NCBI GenBank assembly: GCA_903905685.1
Contig: CAIVHI010000499.1
Span: 1 to 5,817 of the forward strand
DNA: 5,817 nucleotides
DNA from: an uncultured Bacteroidota bacterium
GTDB lineage: Bacteria; Bacteroidota; Bacteroidia; Chitinophagales; Chitinophagaceae
Direction of reading: 5' to 3'
Positions 4,389 through 5,817 of the stretch are shown one piece after another (within the stretch, counting starts at the first letter, position 1; each line of letters opens with the position of its first letter). Made by a program: the position numbers and the translations under genes. Under the pieces are notes generated by a model that worked only from the letters and a program-made list of their open reading frames with translations, made no database searches and was not told the origin of the DNA.

Positions 4389-5813
4389 ATGGTTTTCAGC
4401 AGCATCGTTTTTCTGTTCTACTTTCTACCGGTATTTTTTCTCTTGTACTATTTGGCAGACAAGAAATACAAAAACCTCATTATCCTGCTGGGTAGCGTCT
4501 TCTTTTATTCTTGGGGGGCCCCGAAATTCATTTTCATTCTCCTTGGAACAACACTGGTTGATTTCTATGTCGTAAAACAGATTGACCGGCAGGAAAACGA
4601 TACCGCACGGAAGTTGATGCTGCTGCTGTCGCTTTCCATCAATCTCGGGCTCTTGTTCTACTTCAAATACAGCAACTTCTTTGTAGACAACCTGAACCAC
4701 CTACTGATGAAGATGGGCATGCACGAAGTGGGATGGGCCGCCATTGTGATGCCCATTGGCATTTCGTTTTATACGTTCGAGACCCTTACTTATGTTGTGG
4801 ATGTATACCGACGGGTGCACAAACCGCTGCACAACTTCTGGGACTACCAGTTGTACATCATCCTTTTCCCAAAACTCATAGCCGGGCCCATAATCAGGTT
4901 CCATGATTTTGCCGACCAAATTTATGACCACGTAAACCATGAAACCGCAGACAACATTCTTCGCGGCCTATACCGGTTCGTCATAGGTTTGGGCAAGAAA
5001 GTACTTATAGCCAACCCTATGGCTTTTGCGGCGACCCACATTTTCAGCCTTCCTCCCGACACGCTGGGCACTACACTGGCGTGGTATGGCGCATTGAGTT
5101 ACACCATGCAGATTTACTTCGACTTTTCCGGGTATTCAGACATGGCTATCGGGTTAGGATTGATGATGGGCTTCAGGATACCCGAGAATTTCAATAATCC
5201 TTATACCGCAACTTCCATCACCGATTTCTGGAGGAGATGGCACATCAGCTTGGGAACCTGGATGAGGAATTACCTGTACATCCCTCTCGGCGGAAACCGC
5301 GTGGACAGTAAATGGCGACTCTACTTCAACCTCTGGATTGTTTTCCTCTTGTCGGGCCTTTGGCACGGAGCAGCTTGGGGATTCGTTATTTGGGGTGCTT
5401 ATCATGGCTGCTTCTTGGTGATTGAACGTGTTTTCTTGGGTAAGCTACTCAAAAGAATCGGGCCACTTTCCGTGATATACAGCTTTTTAGTGGTCACTAT
5501 AGGTTGGGTTTTCTTCAAAATGGAGCACTTACATCCATCTCTCGAATACCTGAAAAGGATGTTTGCCTGGCACCCCGAGAACTGCATATGGCTTCCGACG
5601 CCCACGCACAACATCATGATGATGGTAGCCATGTTCTTTTCATTTTTCACGTTGATCCCGATTGGTCAAAAAATCCAGCAACGCGTATTCGAAAAAGACT
5701 TCGGCAGAGCCGGCCACACCCTCATGACCCTATTGGCAATCGTCCTTTTCATCGTCTGTGGCGCAAGGATTACGGTTTCAACGTTCAACCCATTTATCTA
5801 TTTCAGGTTTTAA
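4389..5813 (+). CDS. AlgI-type MBOAT O-acyltransferase
   Basis: This 474-aa integral membrane protein has the usual length for AlgI/PatA/DltB-group enzymes of the MBOAT family, which move an acyl group across the inner membrane for O-acetylation of an exported polysaccharide. It opens with MVFSSIVFLFYFLP, the typical start. It then shows many hydrophobic segments, the family blocks PKLIAGPIIRFHDF (161-174), DFSGYSDMAIGLGLMMGF (245-262) and FWRRWHISLGTWMRNYLYIP (280-299), and the catalytic His326 in SGLWHGAAWG (322-331). It ends with the common FIYFRF. His285 in WRRWH is the second conserved His. The acceptor glycan cannot be told from the window. It has no Shine-Dalgarno sequence. An ATG one base after its stop suggests a translationally coupled partner, as AlgI-type proteins often precede an AlgX/AlgJ-like SGNH partner. 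Confidence 0.94.
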   Translation: MVFSSIVFLFYFLPVFFLLYYLADKKYKNLIILLGSVFFYSWGAPKFIFILLGTTLVDFYVVKQIDRQENDTARKLMLLLSLSINLGLLFYFKYSNFFVDNLNHLLMKMGMHEVGWAAIVMPIGISFYTFETLTYVVDVYRRVHKPLHNFWDYQLYIILFPKLIAGPIIRFHDFADQIYDHVNHETADNILRGLYRFVIGLGKKVLIANPMAFAATHIFSLPPDTLGTTLAWYGALSYTMQIYFDFSGYSDMAIGLGLMMGFRIPENFNNPYTATSITDFWRRWHISLGTWMRNYLYIPLGGNRVDSKWRLYFNLWIVFLLSGLWHGAAWGFVIWGAYHGCFLVIERVFLGKLLKRIGPLSVIYSFLVVTIGWVFFKMEHLHPSLEYLKRMFAWHPENCIWLPTPTHNIMMMVAMFFSFFTLIPIGQKIQQRVFEKDFGRAGHTLMTLLAIVLFIVCGARITVSTFNPFIYFRF

Positions 5814-5814
5814 G

Positions 5815-5817
5815 ATG
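5815..5817 (+). CDS. Possible start codon of the next gene
   Basis: The last three bases of the window are ATG, one base after the MBOAT stop codon (5811-5813). Tight spacing of this kind is common in operons, and AlgI-type genes are often followed by a gene for an SGNH/AlgX-like partner. Only the codon itself is visible, so this is a pointer and not an identification. Confidence 0.3.

Noticed and set aside
1..5817. CRISPR array, tRNA or rRNA gene
   Set aside because: No regularly spaced direct repeats, no cloverleaf fold and no rRNA-like stretches were seen on either strand.

Overview
The window looks like chromosomal DNA of a member of the Bacteroidota, with Chitinophagales/Sphingobacteriales a reasonable guess. 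The main evidence is three close matches to the Bacteroidota -7 promoter element TAnnTTTG in front of genes (minus strand 2622-2615, plus strand 2667-2674, plus strand 3546-3553). Most starts lack a Shine-Dalgarno sequence. The YceI, MBOAT and XRE/S24 proteins also look like Bacteroidota homologues. The taxonomic call comes from style and family resemblance, not from a marker gene.

Layout. Positions 1-107 hold the 5' end of a minus-strand gene for a secreted protein that runs off the left edge. Positions 108-473 are non-coding and contain a long hairpin (416-466) that closes the neighbouring operon. Positions 474-2448 hold a compact minus-strand operon of four genes. In transcription order these are a MuB-like AAA+ ATPase, a free-standing DnaA domain IV protein, a 96-aa helical protein and a 113-aa protein with a probable coiled coil. 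Positions 2449-2679 are a divergent control region with two back-to-back promoters and two tandem 17-bp operators between them. Positions 2680-3480 encode an XRE/S24 (CI/LexA-like) repressor on the plus strand. Positions 3585-4166 encode a secreted YceI-family protein, followed by a textbook terminator (4194-4228). Positions 4389-5813 encode an AlgI-type MBOAT O-acyltransferase, and a possible next gene begins at 5815 in the last three bases.

How the parts fit. The block from about 416 to 3480 reads as a small mobile-element module set between ordinary host genes. An auto-cleavable repressor faces an 'early' operon across a lambda-like switch. The operon encodes a target-capture/immunity ATPase of the MuB type and a DnaA-box-reading domain. 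The expected partner, a MuA/DDE transposase, is not in the window; in Mu it would lie between repressor and ATPase. The block is therefore either a decayed Mu-like prophage, a satellite that borrows a transposase, or a domesticated switch. The most notable points are the operator pair, a repressor gene that looks leaderless, and a relaxed DnaA-box match (TTTTCCACA) lying across operator 2 in the element that carries a free DnaA DNA-binding domain. The YceI and MBOAT genes look like unrelated host genes (envelope stress/lipid binding and polysaccharide O-acetylation).
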